A stretch of 8,571 nucleotides of DNA from an uncultured archaeon (GCA_902386085.1 CABMIA010000019.1:1-8571); one strand, 5' to 3'; shown: positions 1-6,830, counted from the stretch's first letter. The notes: generated by a model not told the origin, from the letters alone. Translations and numbers: made by a program.

Positions 1-482
1 ATCACGTTGTGCTCTCATGGACACAGCTTGAGATCAACGCGCAAAAGGAGCTTAACCGCAAATTGATGAAGCAGTGCGGGGTTGCGCGGGAGAATATCCT
101 GATGGACCCGACGACAGCCGCGCTCGGTTACGGGCTTGATTACGCTTACACGAACATGGAGCGGATAAGGCTTGCAGGTCTGACAGGCGATACCGAACTA
201 AATTTCCCGATGTCAAGCGGCACTACCAACGCCTGGGGAGCGCGCGAGGCATGGATGGTATCTTCGCCTTTGAAAGAGGACTCAGACTGGGGACCGCGCG
301 AATACCGTGGGCCGATCTGGGAGATTGTCACCGGACTTACGTTATCGCTAGCCGGGAATGATCTTTTCATGATGATGCATCCGACCGCAGTGCAGGTGTT
401 AAAAGAAATCACGCAAACATTGTATGGTTCCAAAGAAACCGAGCCGTTTAATATAAATAACTGGATTTCGGCGGTGATATAA
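1..482 (+). CDS. cdhD: ACDS complex subunit delta (corrinoid/iron-sulfur protein small subunit), C-terminal part
   Basis: The gene is cut by the left edge; the reading frame is open from base 3, giving 159 visible codons, roughly the last third of a family member of about 430 residues. The visible protein matches the CdhD C-terminus: the [20 protein letters not shown] stretch, a [20 protein letters not shown] stretch, then [12 protein letters not shown] and [13 protein letters not shown]. In the family this TIM-barrel subunit pairs with CdhE to form the cytoplasmic corrinoid/iron-sulfur protein that moves the methyl group between tetrahydrosarcinapterin and the acetyl-CoA synthase (A-cluster) subunit. 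The GTG at 9 and the ATG at 17 are internal, not starts: homology continues upstream of 9, and the ATG at 17 is in another frame. Its stop TAA shares a base with the cdhE start (TAATG), so the two are almost certainly cotranscribed and translationally coupled. Confidence 0.95.
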   Translation, partial: HVVLSWTQLEINAQKELNRKLMKQCGVARENILMDPTTAALGYGLDYAYTNMERIRLAGLTGDTELNFPMSSGTTNAWGAREAWMVSSPLKEDSDWGPREYRGPIWEIVTGLTLSLAGNDLFMMMHPTAVQVLKEITQTLYGSKETEPFNINNWISAVI

Positions 483-1891
483 TGAAGTTAAACAGCCCGC
501 TCCAGGTATACAAGTACCTTCCCCAGATAAACTGCGCCGAATGCGGGGATGCCACATGCATGGCTTTTGCGGCACATCTCATCGACAGGTCAAAGAAACT
601 TGAGGATTGTCCCCCGCTCCTGAAGGATGAGTTCAAGAAAAAATATGTTGAACTCCAGACGCTTCTTGCTCCTGAGATCAGGCAAGTCGTGATAGGCACG
701 GGCGAATATGCAAAGAAGATTGGAGGCGACGATGTGCTCTACCGTCACCAGTTGACATTTTTTAACCCGACCGCTTTTGCCTACGATGTCTGGGATACAA
801 TGCCTGAACAGGAGCTTCTGGAGAGGGTAAATAAGATTTCAAATTTCAGGAAATTCTATGTGGGGAAATTCCTGAAAGTAGATATGGTAGCCGTGAGGTG
901 TGTTTCAGGAGACCCTCTCAAGTTCGCAGGCGTGGTAAAGAAAGTCAGCGAGACTACAAAACTACCGCTGGTACTCTGCTCCTTTGACCCGGGTGTGCTG
1001 AAAGCGGCCCTTGAAGCGGTCAAAGATAAAAATCCACTTGTTTATGCCGCAACTGAAAATAACTGGGGCGACGTGGCAGAACTTGCATTGAATTACAAGG
1101 TTCCTGTGGTTCTGTTCTCACCAGATCTTGATAAGCTCAAATCCCTTGCCCTCACATTTCGTGAAATGGGAATAAAAGACCTCGTTCTTGATCCTGGGAC
1201 GTACCCGCAGGGCAGGCAATTAAAAGAAACGTTTGAGAGATTCACAAAGCTTCGCCGTGCAGGGATAAAAGAAGGGCAGAAAGATATTGCGTATCCGCTT
1301 ATGTCAGTTCCACTGAATGCATGGCTTGTCTATAAGGATGCAGTGACAGCTTCTTACTGGGAAACGGTGCTTGCCTCGGTCTTCATAGTAAGGTACGGGG
1401 ATATTATGATCCTTCACAGCATTGAACCGTATGCCATGCTGCCTGAGGTACACCTGCGGGATACTATATACACCGACCCGAGAACACCGGTCAAGGTCGC
1501 TCCCGGGGTCAATGAAGTGGGAACACCTTCAAAAGATTCGCCCGTGATAGTTACGACCAACTTTGCCCTCACGTATTATACTGTGGAGAGCGATCTGTCT
1601 TCGAACAAGATAAACTGTTATCTCGCAGCTGTGGATACCGATGGCATAGGGGTCGAAGCAGCAGTGGCAGGCGGTCAGCTTACGGCAGCCAAGATAAAAG
1701 ATACTTTCCAGAAAGCCGGCTTTGATTTCAATGAAAAGACCGCACACAGTACTTTGGTACTGCCGGGTCTTGCGGCGCGGTTGCAGGGAGATGTCGAGGA
1801 TGTTACCGGGCTTCGTGTGATGATAGGACCTCCGGACTCAGGAAGAATCCCTGGATGGATGGAGAAAAACTGGCCGCCTAAACCGAAATAA
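482..1891 (+). CDS. cdhE: ACDS complex subunit gamma (corrinoid/iron-sulfur protein large subunit)
   Basis: Complete 469-residue protein, normal length for CdhE. The N-terminus carries the [4Fe-4S] signature of the large corrinoid protein subunit: C18, C21, C26 and C43 (spacing CX2CX4CX16C, beginning INCAECGDATC). The middle (about 90-320) fits the methyltransferase-like TIM barrel, and the C-terminal part (about 340-460, with YYTVESDL, GIGVEAAVAGGQ and VMIGPPDSGRIPGW) fits the corrinoid-binding domain. In the family the cluster reductively activates the corrinoid cobalt, which takes the methyl group from tetrahydrosarcinapterin (or returns it) for acetyl-CoA synthesis or cleavage. The start is well fixed: GGTGAT at 473-478, complementary to the archaeal 16S tail, stands 3 bases before the ATG, and the ATG overlaps the cdhD stop. 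It seems to be the last gene of the operon, since the next gene is convergent 10 bases further on. Confidence 0.96.
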   Translation: MKLNSPLQVYKYLPQINCAECGDATCMAFAAHLIDRSKKLEDCPPLLKDEFKKKYVELQTLLAPEIRQVVIGTGEYAKKIGGDDVLYRHQLTFFNPTAFAYDVWDTMPEQELLERVNKISNFRKFYVGKFLKVDMVAVRCVSGDPLKFAGVVKKVSETTKLPLVLCSFDPGVLKAALEAVKDKNPLVYAATENNWGDVAELALNYKVPVVLFSPDLDKLKSLALTFREMGIKDLVLDPGTYPQGRQLKETFERFTKLRRAGIKEGQKDIAYPLMSVPLNAWLVYKDAVTASYWETVLASVFIVRYGDIMILHSIEPYAMLPEVHLRDTIYTDPRTPVKVAPGVNEVGTPSKDSPVIVTTNFALTYYTVESDLSSNKINCYLAAVDTDGIGVEAAVAGGQLTAAKIKDTFQKAGFDFNEKTAHSTLVLPGLAARLQGDVEDVTGLRVMIGPPDSGRIPGWMEKNWPPKPK

Positions 1892-1901
1892 ATCACACCC
1901 G

Positions 1902-2561
1902 TCATTCACTTTTCAGATCAATGTCTATATTAATTGTCGCCTCCCCGTCACAGACAAGAACATTGCCTGAAAAGTCTTTTTGAAGCTGGCACAGGTTAGC
2001 CGGCTTCAGCGTATCTCCGATTTGCCTGATGATGCCGATGTAGCTTTGCAGTTTTTTTATCTCATACCTTTTCAGGAGCTTCCCCGTATCAACTGCGCTC
2101 TCTCGGGTCATTTTATTTCCCAACCCTTCGCAGCGCATGACATCAACCCCGTGCTCACCCATAAAAAATGGATAGCATCTGCATATCATCGGGCGCCATT
2201 CGTATATTGTGCATGCGCCGTTCATGTAGAATACGCAGTCTCCTGCATCATTGCGCCGCAGTATCCAACCGATGGCGTAAATGTTATCCCCGTCTGATAA
2301 GCAGGAATAAATATCAGGCTGATCTATTTCATCTCTGGCAAGTCCTGTCCCCTTGATAATGCGCCTGATATCGCCAGGAAAAATCGAGATCGCATTTGAC
2401 GGGCGCAGGATATCCGGGGTTATCCGGATCTTGAAATTCTCCCTGCAGCACCAGCCGCAGCGCACGCAGGAAAAACCGGAATCCTGTATGGCAGGAGAAA
2501 AAACCGATGAATCTGTGGAGATAAGTTGTTCTATCCTGCGCCGCAGAGAGGCGATGTCCAT
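1902..2561 (-). CDS. YkgJ-family cysteine cluster protein (putative zinc- or iron-binding)
   Basis: The defining feature is the CxxCxxCC motif (CVRCGWCC; C32, C35, C38, C39 of a 219-residue protein), followed by C109 and C117 (CVFYMNGAC) and C127/C129 (RPMICRCYPF), then C144. This is the arrangement of the family once named 'putative zinc- or iron-chelating domain' (YkgJ/PF03692), whose members probably hold Fe-S or zinc; the biochemical role is not established for most. No signal peptide or membrane segment is seen, so it should be cytoplasmic. Start choice: an ATG at 2609 would give 235 residues, and another at 2570 would give 222. I prefer 2561 (MDIASLRRRI) because the TATA element at 2583-2590 is about 25 bp upstream, right for a leaderless transcript, and it would lie inside the coding region of the longest form. 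The gene converges on cdhE and diverges from pncB. Confidence 0.85.
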   Translation of the reverse strand: MDIASLRRRIEQLISTDSSVFSPAIQDSGFSCVRCGWCCRENFKIRITPDILRPSNAISIFPGDIRRIIKGTGLARDEIDQPDIYSCLSDGDNIYAIGWILRRNDAGDCVFYMNGACTIYEWRPMICRCYPFFMGEHGVDVMRCEGLGNKMTRESAVDTGKLLKRYEIKKLQSYIGIIRQIGDTLKPANLCQLQKDFSGNVLVCDGEATINIDIDLKSE

Positions 2562-2582
2562 AAGTAACATTTTGAGAGCCAA

Positions 2583-2590
2583 GATATAAA
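2583..2590. promoter_or_regulatory. TATA element between the divergent cysteine-cluster gene and pncB
   Basis: On the minus strand this reads TTTATATC, close to the archaeal TATA consensus, centred about 25 bp upstream of the ATG at 2561. On the plus strand it reads GATATAAA, a weaker match, and is centred about 33 bp upstream of the pncB ATG at 2620, giving a leader of only a few bases. No other TATA candidate serving pncB is obvious within the preceding bases, so one near-symmetric box may serve both directions. This is inference from spacing alone. Confidence 0.5.
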
Positions 2591-2619
2591 GTCTTTGAGA
2601 ACAATCCATGCGTGGGATT

Positions 2620-3975
2620 ATGAGCGAAGCACTCAGGACCGACCTCTACCAGCTTACAATGTTGCAGGCGTACTGGAAATCAGGACATAATCCGCAGGCC
2701 ACATTTGATTATTTTGTCAGGAAGATACCTTTCGGCTCCTATCTTGTGACCGCAGGACTGGGCTATGTCCTGGATTATATCGAGAACCTGCATTTTGATG
2801 GCGATGATATCGATTACTTAAGAACCCTGGGTTTTGACGACGGGTTCCTCGATGCGCTGGCGGATTTCAGGTTCACGGGCGACATCCTGGCCATGCCTGA
2901 GGGCAGCATCGCTTTCCCGCTCGAACCTGCCATAAGGGTGACGGCTCCCATTATGGAGGCCCAGCTTGTGGAGACGTTCATCCTGAACAAGATGAATTTC
3001 TCAACACTCATAGCCACCAAGTCCTCGCGCGTGGTCCATGCAGCAAGGGGAAGGGCGATAGCAGAATTCGGCCTGCGGCGGGCGCAGGGGGACGGGCATC
3101 TTGAAGCAACACGCGCCACCTATATCGGGGGATGCGCATCAACATCCAACCTTCTTGCAGGAAAAACCTTCGGGATACCTGTTTCCGGGACTATGGCACA
3201 CTCTTTTGTCACAAGCTTTGACCATGAGATCGACGCCTACCGCGCCTATGCTGAAGCTTTCCCGAAAAAATGTTTCCTGCTGATAGATACCTATAACAGC
3301 ATCAAAGGGGCGAAAAAAGCGGTTATCGTGGGAAAGGAGCTTGAAAAGAAAGGAGAGAAATTGCTGGGTGTGAGGCTTGACAGCGGAGACCTGTGCGAAC
3401 TTTCAAAACAGGTGCGTAAAATCCTTGATGATGCAGGGCTTCATTACGTTAAAATAGTGGCAAGCGGCGACATCAATGAATGGAAAATAGACGAACTTAT
3501 GGCAAGAGGCGCACGGATCGATATGTTCGGGGTTGGGACTGAACTCATCACTGGCCGCCCGACCCCTGCCCTTGACGGGATCTACAAACTTTCGGATGTT
3601 GTGGAGCACGGAAGACACAAGCCCAAAATGAAACTTTCGGAAGAGACCGTAAAGGCCACGCTCCCGGGGAAAAAACGTGTGTGGCGCATGGTTGAAAACG
3701 GGGAATTTATAAAGGACATAATAGCGCTTGAGGATGAAGTGATTGATAACGCATGGCCTTTACTGGAGCAGACAGTTAAGAACGGGAAAATCGTCTGTTC
3801 AAGACCTTCGCTTGATATGATAAGGCAGAGAGCATTGGAGAATTTTTCGAATTTACCGGATGAATATAAAAAACTCGACGGGGCGCCGGTGTATCCTGTT
3901 GATTTCAGTCAGGGTTTGGTTTCTCTCAGGGAAGCCATTGTTGAAAAAATAAGAAAGGAAGAGATCAGGGCTTAA
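2620..3975 (+). CDS. pncB: Nicotinate phosphoribosyltransferase
   Basis: 451 residues from the preferred start. The enzyme joins nicotinate to PRPP, using ATP, to make nicotinate mononucleotide, the entry step of NAD salvage (Preiss-Handler pathway) in the cytoplasm. Visible family motifs in order: TDLYQLTM near residue 7-14, TKSSRVVHAARGRAIAEFG (about 133-151), GCASTSNLLAGK (171-182), SGTMAHSF with H194 matching the histidine that is phosphorylated in characterised NAPRTases, LLIDTYNS (220-227), GVRLDSGD (250-257), ASGDIN (281-286) and MFGVGTELIT (302-311). An in-frame ATG at 2608 would add MRGI, but it would lie upstream of the expected transcription start and overlap the longest version of the divergent gene, so ATG 2620 is chosen; GTGGGA just before it is a weak ribosome site. 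The gene stands alone between the divergent cysteine-cluster gene and a separate promoter for the VOC gene. Confidence 0.94.
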   Translation: MSEALRTDLYQLTMLQAYWKSGHNPQATFDYFVRKIPFGSYLVTAGLGYVLDYIENLHFDGDDIDYLRTLGFDDGFLDALADFRFTGDILAMPEGSIAFPLEPAIRVTAPIMEAQLVETFILNKMNFSTLIATKSSRVVHAARGRAIAEFGLRRAQGDGHLEATRATYIGGCASTSNLLAGKTFGIPVSGTMAHSFVTSFDHEIDAYRAYAEAFPKKCFLLIDTYNSIKGAKKAVIVGKELEKKGEKLLGVRLDSGDLCELSKQVRKILDDAGLHYVKIVASGDINEWKIDELMARGARIDMFGVGTELITGRPTPALDGIYKLSDVVEHGRHKPKMKLSEETVKATLPGKKRVWRMVENGEFIKDIIALEDEVIDNAWPLLEQTVKNGKIVCSRPSLDMIRQRALENFSNLPDEYKKLDGAPVYPVDFSQGLVSLREAIVEKIRKEEIRA

Positions 3976-3983
3976 TCAAGCCG

Positions 3984-3997
3984 CTGGCAGCAGCCAG
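3984..3997 (+). terminator. Short hairpin just after pncB, possible terminator
   Basis: CTGGC-AGCA-GCCAG is a perfect 5-bp stem with a 4-base loop, 9 bases after the pncB stop. There is no T-run after it, and archaeal termination depends mainly on T-runs, so its role as a terminator is weakly supported. It could equally stabilise the mRNA 3' end. Confidence 0.25.
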
Positions 3998-4006
3998 TTG
4001 GACTCC

Positions 4007-4058
4007 AAAATGTATATCAGGCTTCCATGACAGAATATATGTCAGAGTCAGGGAGGTT
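4007..4058 (+). promoter_or_regulatory. Promoter region and strong ribosome-binding site of the VOC gene
   Basis: GGGAGGTT at 4051-4058 is the strongest Shine-Dalgarno sequence in the window, 6 bases before the ATG at 4065. Two TATA-like elements precede it: TGTATATC (4011-4018), whose predicted start near 4040 would keep the ribosome site in the message, and AATATATG (4034-4041), whose predicted start near 4062 would lose it. The first is therefore the likelier TATA box. The second lies within an inverted repeat TGACA-GAATATA-TGTCA (4028-4044), a possible operator. Confidence 0.45.
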
Positions 4059-4064
4059 ACAACA

Positions 4065-4655
4065 ATGAAATTCAACGGAGTAAATCATCTTGCAATGGCA
4101 ACCGGCGATATGGATAAAACCATACTCTTCTGGCGTGATCTGCTCGGCATGCGCCTTGTGGCAGGTCTTGGCCAGCCGGGTTACAGGCATTACTTTTTTG
4201 AGATCTCACCATATGACCTGATAGCGTTCTTCGAGTGGGAAGGCGTTCTGCCTATGATAAAAAAAGAACATGGAAGACCTGTAAACGGCAGGTTCGGTTT
4301 TGATCATGTCTCATTTGGCGTCGAGGAGGAAGAAGACCTGTGGGAACTGAAGGATAAGCTTGATGCAGCAGGTTTCTGGGTATCGGATGTTATCGACCAT
4401 GGTTTCATCCACTCTATTTACAGCTACGACCCCAATAACATCCCTGTCGAATTCAGCCATAATGTCGAAGGGATCGATGTCAGGAAGAATCCCAGGATGG
4501 GAGACGTGCAACCTGTAAAACTGGCGCTTGAAGGCCCTGAGCCCCAGGAAAACAGATGGCCGGAAGTCAAACGTGCAACGCCTGTTGAGGAGAGGATCGT
4601 TTATCCGGGCGCAGGAAGCGAACTTTTCCATGGGGTCAGGAAAATTTCGAAATAA
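4065..4655 (+). CDS. VOC (glyoxalase/bleomycin-resistance/dioxygenase) superfamily protein
   Basis: 196 residues. Residues 1-135 form two paired beta-alpha-beta-beta-beta modules typical of the vicinal oxygen chelate fold. Likely metal ligands sit at the expected strand positions: H8 (NHLAMATGDM), E57 (LIAFFEWE), H81 (FDHVSFGV) and E129 (IPVEFS), a two-His, two-Glu set as in glyoxalase I-type enzymes. The phrase SYDPNNIPVEFS is a common VOC C-terminal signature. About 60 extra residues follow the domain (rich in P, E, K and R; no recognisable motif), so it is longer than a minimal VOC protein. The substrate cannot be read from the sequence; it could be a dioxygenase, a lyase or an isomerase. 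The start is fixed by the strong ribosome site 6 bases upstream. Base composition matches pncB and mdh, so it belongs to the chromosomal background rather than to the AT-rich island that follows. Confidence 0.85.
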   Translation: MKFNGVNHLAMATGDMDKTILFWRDLLGMRLVAGLGQPGYRHYFFEISPYDLIAFFEWEGVLPMIKKEHGRPVNGRFGFDHVSFGVEEEEDLWELKDKLDAAGFWVSDVIDHGFIHSIYSYDPNNIPVEFSHNVEGIDVRKNPRMGDVQPVKLALEGPEPQENRWPEVKRATPVEERIVYPGAGSELFHGVRKISK

Positions 4656-4677
4656 GAATCGGAACCTTATGATTCTT
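4654..4677 (+). terminator. Inverted repeat overlapping the VOC stop codon, possible terminator
   Basis: AAGAATC (4654-4660) and GATTCTT (4671-4677) form a perfect 7-bp stem with a 10-base loop, starting on the stop codon itself. No long T-run follows directly; the sequence becomes AT-rich after it. It marks the end of the chromosomal-type sequence and may serve as a 3'-end structure between the convergent VOC and AT-rich genes. Confidence 0.3.
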
Positions 4678-4757
4678 CCGGGTAATTTTAACAAAGCTCT
4701 AAATTTAACGTGACGTTTCAATTCGGGTTGGTAGTTATCCTGAGATAATTTATTTTG

Positions 4758-5531
4758 TTAAGTTTCTTCTTGTTGTTTGTGCATAATATACATATTTAAG
4801 AAATGTTTATACAATTCCCTAATTTGTTCCACATCTTGTATATTAACTGATGCGTTTTCGTAATGAATTTTATATATGGTGTCATGAATCAATTTGAGCT
4901 TTTCATCCCATAAATCTTTTTCTTTTTCGTCTTTAATGATTTTTTCTTTGAAAAGTTTCCAAGATGTAATGAATGCAGCGCTCACATGATTGTTTGTGTG
5001 CGCAATTTCCTCTATCAAAGGGTAAATTGCATTGGTCATACTAAGGTATGCGTGATTGGGAGATATCGCCATTTTTGCATAATGAAATGCAATGATAGAC
5101 TTCATTATTTTATCATTCTTTGATGATGCGTTATCGATTTCTTGGATGTAGTTTTCATATTCTGCATCAATATTAATATTCCTATATCCTTCAATTCTCG
5201 TACATACCGAACCAGTTTTAAGATTTTTGTAACATTGTATCCTGTGTTGATAAGAACCTTTATCATGTAATTCAAATCTTCCTAAGAAAAGACACATTAA
5301 AGAATCAATTTCCATTTTAAGACCTTCTTTCTTTGATTTTAATTGTATACTAAGCTCGGTTTCATCATTTTGATTTCCTTTGTGTGTTTTGAACTTTATT
5401 TTCTTTTCTTTATATTCAAAATTCACTAACTTGGTGTCTTCTATTCCCTTTAAAGTCGGCTTCACAACAACTGTTACAATCATATCTATCATTTCATTTT
5501 CATCTGCTATATTCTGGGCTTGGTTGGTCAT
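4758..5531 (-). CDS. Unrecognised soluble protein with HEPN-like helical C-terminal half
   Basis: 257 residues; I do not recognise the family. Residues 1-95 look beta-rich and charged (IDMIVTVVVKPTL, KLVNFEYKEKKIKFKTH). From about 110 on the protein is strongly helical: AFHYAKMAISPNHAYLSMTNAIYPLIEEI (about 148-176), a charged KEKIIKDEKEKDLWDEKLKLIH linker, then HDTIYKIHYENAS and a final helix QIRELYKHFLNMYIMHK. The order of helices and an 'IY..(R/H)' near the end resemble HEPN/ApeA-type domains, but the usual R-x4-6-H is not intact (there is only H-x6-H), so this is tentative. No signal peptide or membrane segment is seen. The codon use is AT-rich and Lys/Asn/Ile-heavy, unlike the VOC, pncB and mdh genes, which suggests transfer. 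A TATA-like ATTTAA lies about 25 bp before the ATG. It is encoded on the same strand as, and 224 bp downstream of, the membrane protein gene. Confidence 0.75.
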   Translation of the reverse strand: MTNQAQNIADENEMIDMIVTVVVKPTLKGIEDTKLVNFEYKEKKIKFKTHKGNQNDETELSIQLKSKKEGLKMEIDSLMCLFLGRFELHDKGSYQHRIQCYKNLKTGSVCTRIEGYRNINIDAEYENYIQEIDNASSKNDKIMKSIIAFHYAKMAISPNHAYLSMTNAIYPLIEEIAHTNNHVSAAFITSWKLFKEKIIKDEKEKDLWDEKLKLIHDTIYKIHYENASVNIQDVEQIRELYKHFLNMYIMHKQQEET

Positions 5532-5552
5532 ATTTTCTTTATTGAGTCTTCT

Positions 5553-5578
5553 CTCTTAAATGTCTATCCTAATACTGG
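5553..5578 (-). promoter_or_regulatory. Predicted promoter of the 257-residue protein gene
   Basis: On the minus strand, ACATTTAAGAG (around 5551-5561) offers a TATA-like ATTTAA centred about 25 bp from the ATG at 5531, fitting a leaderless transcript. Just upstream lies CCAGTATTAGG (5568-5578 on the plus strand as CCTAATACTGG), a sequence repeated exactly in front of the neighbouring membrane-protein gene and so a candidate regulator site. No good ribosome-binding site lies close to the ATG, which agrees with leaderless translation. Confidence 0.4.
5568..5578 (-). repeat. Direct repeat CCTAATACTGG, copy 1
   Basis: An exact 11-bp match to 6796-6806, in the same orientation. This copy lies 37 bp before the start of the 257-residue protein gene. 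The two copies also bracket a 1.2-kb segment holding the membrane-protein gene, so they may be a shared regulator site or remnants of an insertion event. Confidence 0.5.
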
Positions 5579-5629
5579 TTACGTTTCTCCTTAGTTCTTG
5601 CATAAAAATAAAGTAGCAAATTTTATTTG

Positions 5630-5663
5630 GTGCAACAAGTCTATAGACTGCGATACATTGCAC
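5630..5663. repeat. Perfect 12-bp palindrome inside a nested inverted repeat
   Basis: AGTCTATAGACT (5638-5649) is its own reverse complement. It is enclosed by GTGCAA (5630-5635) and TTGCAC (5658-5663), a second inverted pair with nearly the same centre. The site lies between the stop of the membrane-protein gene and the promoter of the 257-residue protein gene, about 107 bp before the latter's ATG. It could be an operator for a dimeric regulator or an RNA hairpin in an intergenic transcript. The rest of the gap 5532-5755 shows no gene. Confidence 0.55.
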
Positions 5664-5755
5664 TCTATAAGCAGTAATTTCGATGGTTTATTTTTCAGTA
5701 AGCCCTTAGTTGAAATCCGTCTATTCTACTTGATATATTCTTTCCCATTCTAAAT

Positions 5756-6742
5756 TTACCTCATTCCAATAGGTTCATAACTATTATTTGTTAGGGGTTT
5801 AGGCGGTTCGGGTAAAGAATCATCTTTTTCTTTTCTTTTAATAAGGTCAATATCTATTTTTTTGATAAATAATAGCTGAAGGTTTTTTTCTAAATGAGCC
5901 GACAACACATTTTTACTTTTATATAGTTTATTTTTTGCTTCAATTAATTCTTTACTTTGTTTAACATACCGTTTTTTACATTCTCTAATTAATTCTTTGT
6001 GAATATTTTCTATTGTTATTGGTTCATTTGTTTGTATTAAATTAGAACATGTCTCTGTACGAAATCTATGGTCATTCGTTTTGTCAATGATTTTAGTTTT
6101 GAATATTTCACAATATTTCAAATAAGTTATTATGGTATCATTACCAATATTTATTTTATTCCAAAAATAATCATACTCTTTGTTTTTACCTTCGGCTTCA
6201 AAAACGACTTCATTAAAAATTGAGATTATAAACCCATCTTCAATATTCAGACCTTTTATTTTTTGTGTAATATCATTTCTCATTGAATCGAATAACCCTT
6301 GTCTCTTTTCGTTATAGATGTTGTAAGATAATGTAAAATCATTCCAAATTTCTTTAAGAAAAGAATACTGAATAAGAATATCTTTAAAATAATAGCCATT
6401 CTCTATTTCTTTAATAAAACTAATATCGAATTTATCAAACCTATTAGGGTTCAATGTGCTTTCAGTAAGTGAAATTTCTGGAAGAAGGTTCTGCCAAGCT
6501 TGTATTGCATTTGCCAGTTTTGAAACAAATATATCACTTTGCTTTGATTCTTGCTCAGCTTTTATTTTTTCTTTATCAGCCCTTCGGGTTAACCAATAAG
6601 TAAGTGCTACTACTGCTCCCACGTCAACCAACCCCGTGGTAAACAGCAATCTCCAATCTATTAAACCAAATAAATGAAGCAAAAGCAAAGCTGCAATAAA
6701 TACTAATAAATATATTGTTTCCGATAAATCTTCTAAATCCAT
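5756..6742 (-). CDS. Unrecognised two-helix membrane protein with large cytoplasmic helical domain
   Basis: 328 residues; no family recognised. Two hydrophobic segments close to the N-terminus (about 10-28, IYLLVFIAALLLLHLFGLI; about 31-51, RLLFTTGLVDVGAVVALTYWL) are joined by a two- to three-residue turn and followed by TRRADKEK, so by the positive-inside rule both ends should be cytoplasmic. From about 53 to 300 the protein is charged and mostly helical, with coiled-coil-like stretches (DKEKIKAEQESKQ; KELIEAKNKLYKSKNVL), ending in a proline-rich tail (LPEPPKPL). No catalytic motif or nucleotide-binding loop is visible. The layout, a small membrane anchor plus cytoplasmic helical sensor or effector domain, is also seen in many uncharacterised defence and stress proteins, but that is only an analogy. 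It is very AT-rich, like its minus-strand neighbour and unlike the flanking chromosomal genes. The start is supported by a TATA box about 27 bp upstream. Confidence 0.78.
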   Translation of the reverse strand: MDLEDLSETIYLLVFIAALLLLHLFGLIDWRLLFTTGLVDVGAVVALTYWLTRRADKEKIKAEQESKQSDIFVSKLANAIQAWQNLLPEISLTESTLNPNRFDKFDISFIKEIENGYYFKDILIQYSFLKEIWNDFTLSYNIYNEKRQGLFDSMRNDITQKIKGLNIEDGFIISIFNEVVFEAEGKNKEYDYFWNKINIGNDTIITYLKYCEIFKTKIIDKTNDHRFRTETCSNLIQTNEPITIENIHKELIRECKKRYVKQSKELIEAKNKLYKSKNVLSAHLEKNLQLLFIKKIDIDLIKRKEKDDSLPEPPKPLTNNSYEPIGMR

Positions 6743-6773
6743 GAGAGGCTAATAATAGCCCCCTCTTTATATA
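6743..6773 (-). promoter_or_regulatory. TATA box and inverted repeat at the membrane-protein gene start
   Basis: On the minus strand TATATAAA (6766-6773) is a very good archaeal TATA box, centred about 27 bp from the ATG at 6742, which predicts a leaderless or nearly leaderless message. The space between box and start codon is filled by an inverted repeat: GGCTA (6747-6751) and TAGCC (6756-6760) around ATAA, extended by AGA/TCT with a three-base bulge. A protein bound there would block transcription initiation, so it is a reasonable operator candidate. Confidence 0.6.
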
Positions 6774-6795
6774 TTCAACTATCATGCAACGAAAC

Positions 6796-6806
6796 CCTAA
6801 TACTGG
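6796..6806 (-). repeat. Direct repeat CCTAATACTGG, copy 2
   Basis: Second exact copy of the 11-bp sequence at 5568-5578, 54 bp before the membrane-protein start and about 23 bp upstream of its TATA box. The sequences around the two copies do not match, so the conserved unit is just these 11 bases. Confidence 0.5.
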
Positions 6807-6830
6807 CGGTCAATTATTGTATATTCTCCA

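Noticed and set aside
9..19. GTG at 9 or ATG at 17 as the true start of the first gene
   Set aside because: The conserved CdhD sequence continues to the left edge in frame with the GTG, and the ATG at 17 is out of frame, so the gene is truncated by the window rather than starting here.
4311..4721. Minus-strand open frame of 136 codons opposite the VOC gene
   Set aside because: It is antisense to a clearly conserved coding region with a strong ribosome site; its protein has no recognisable features.
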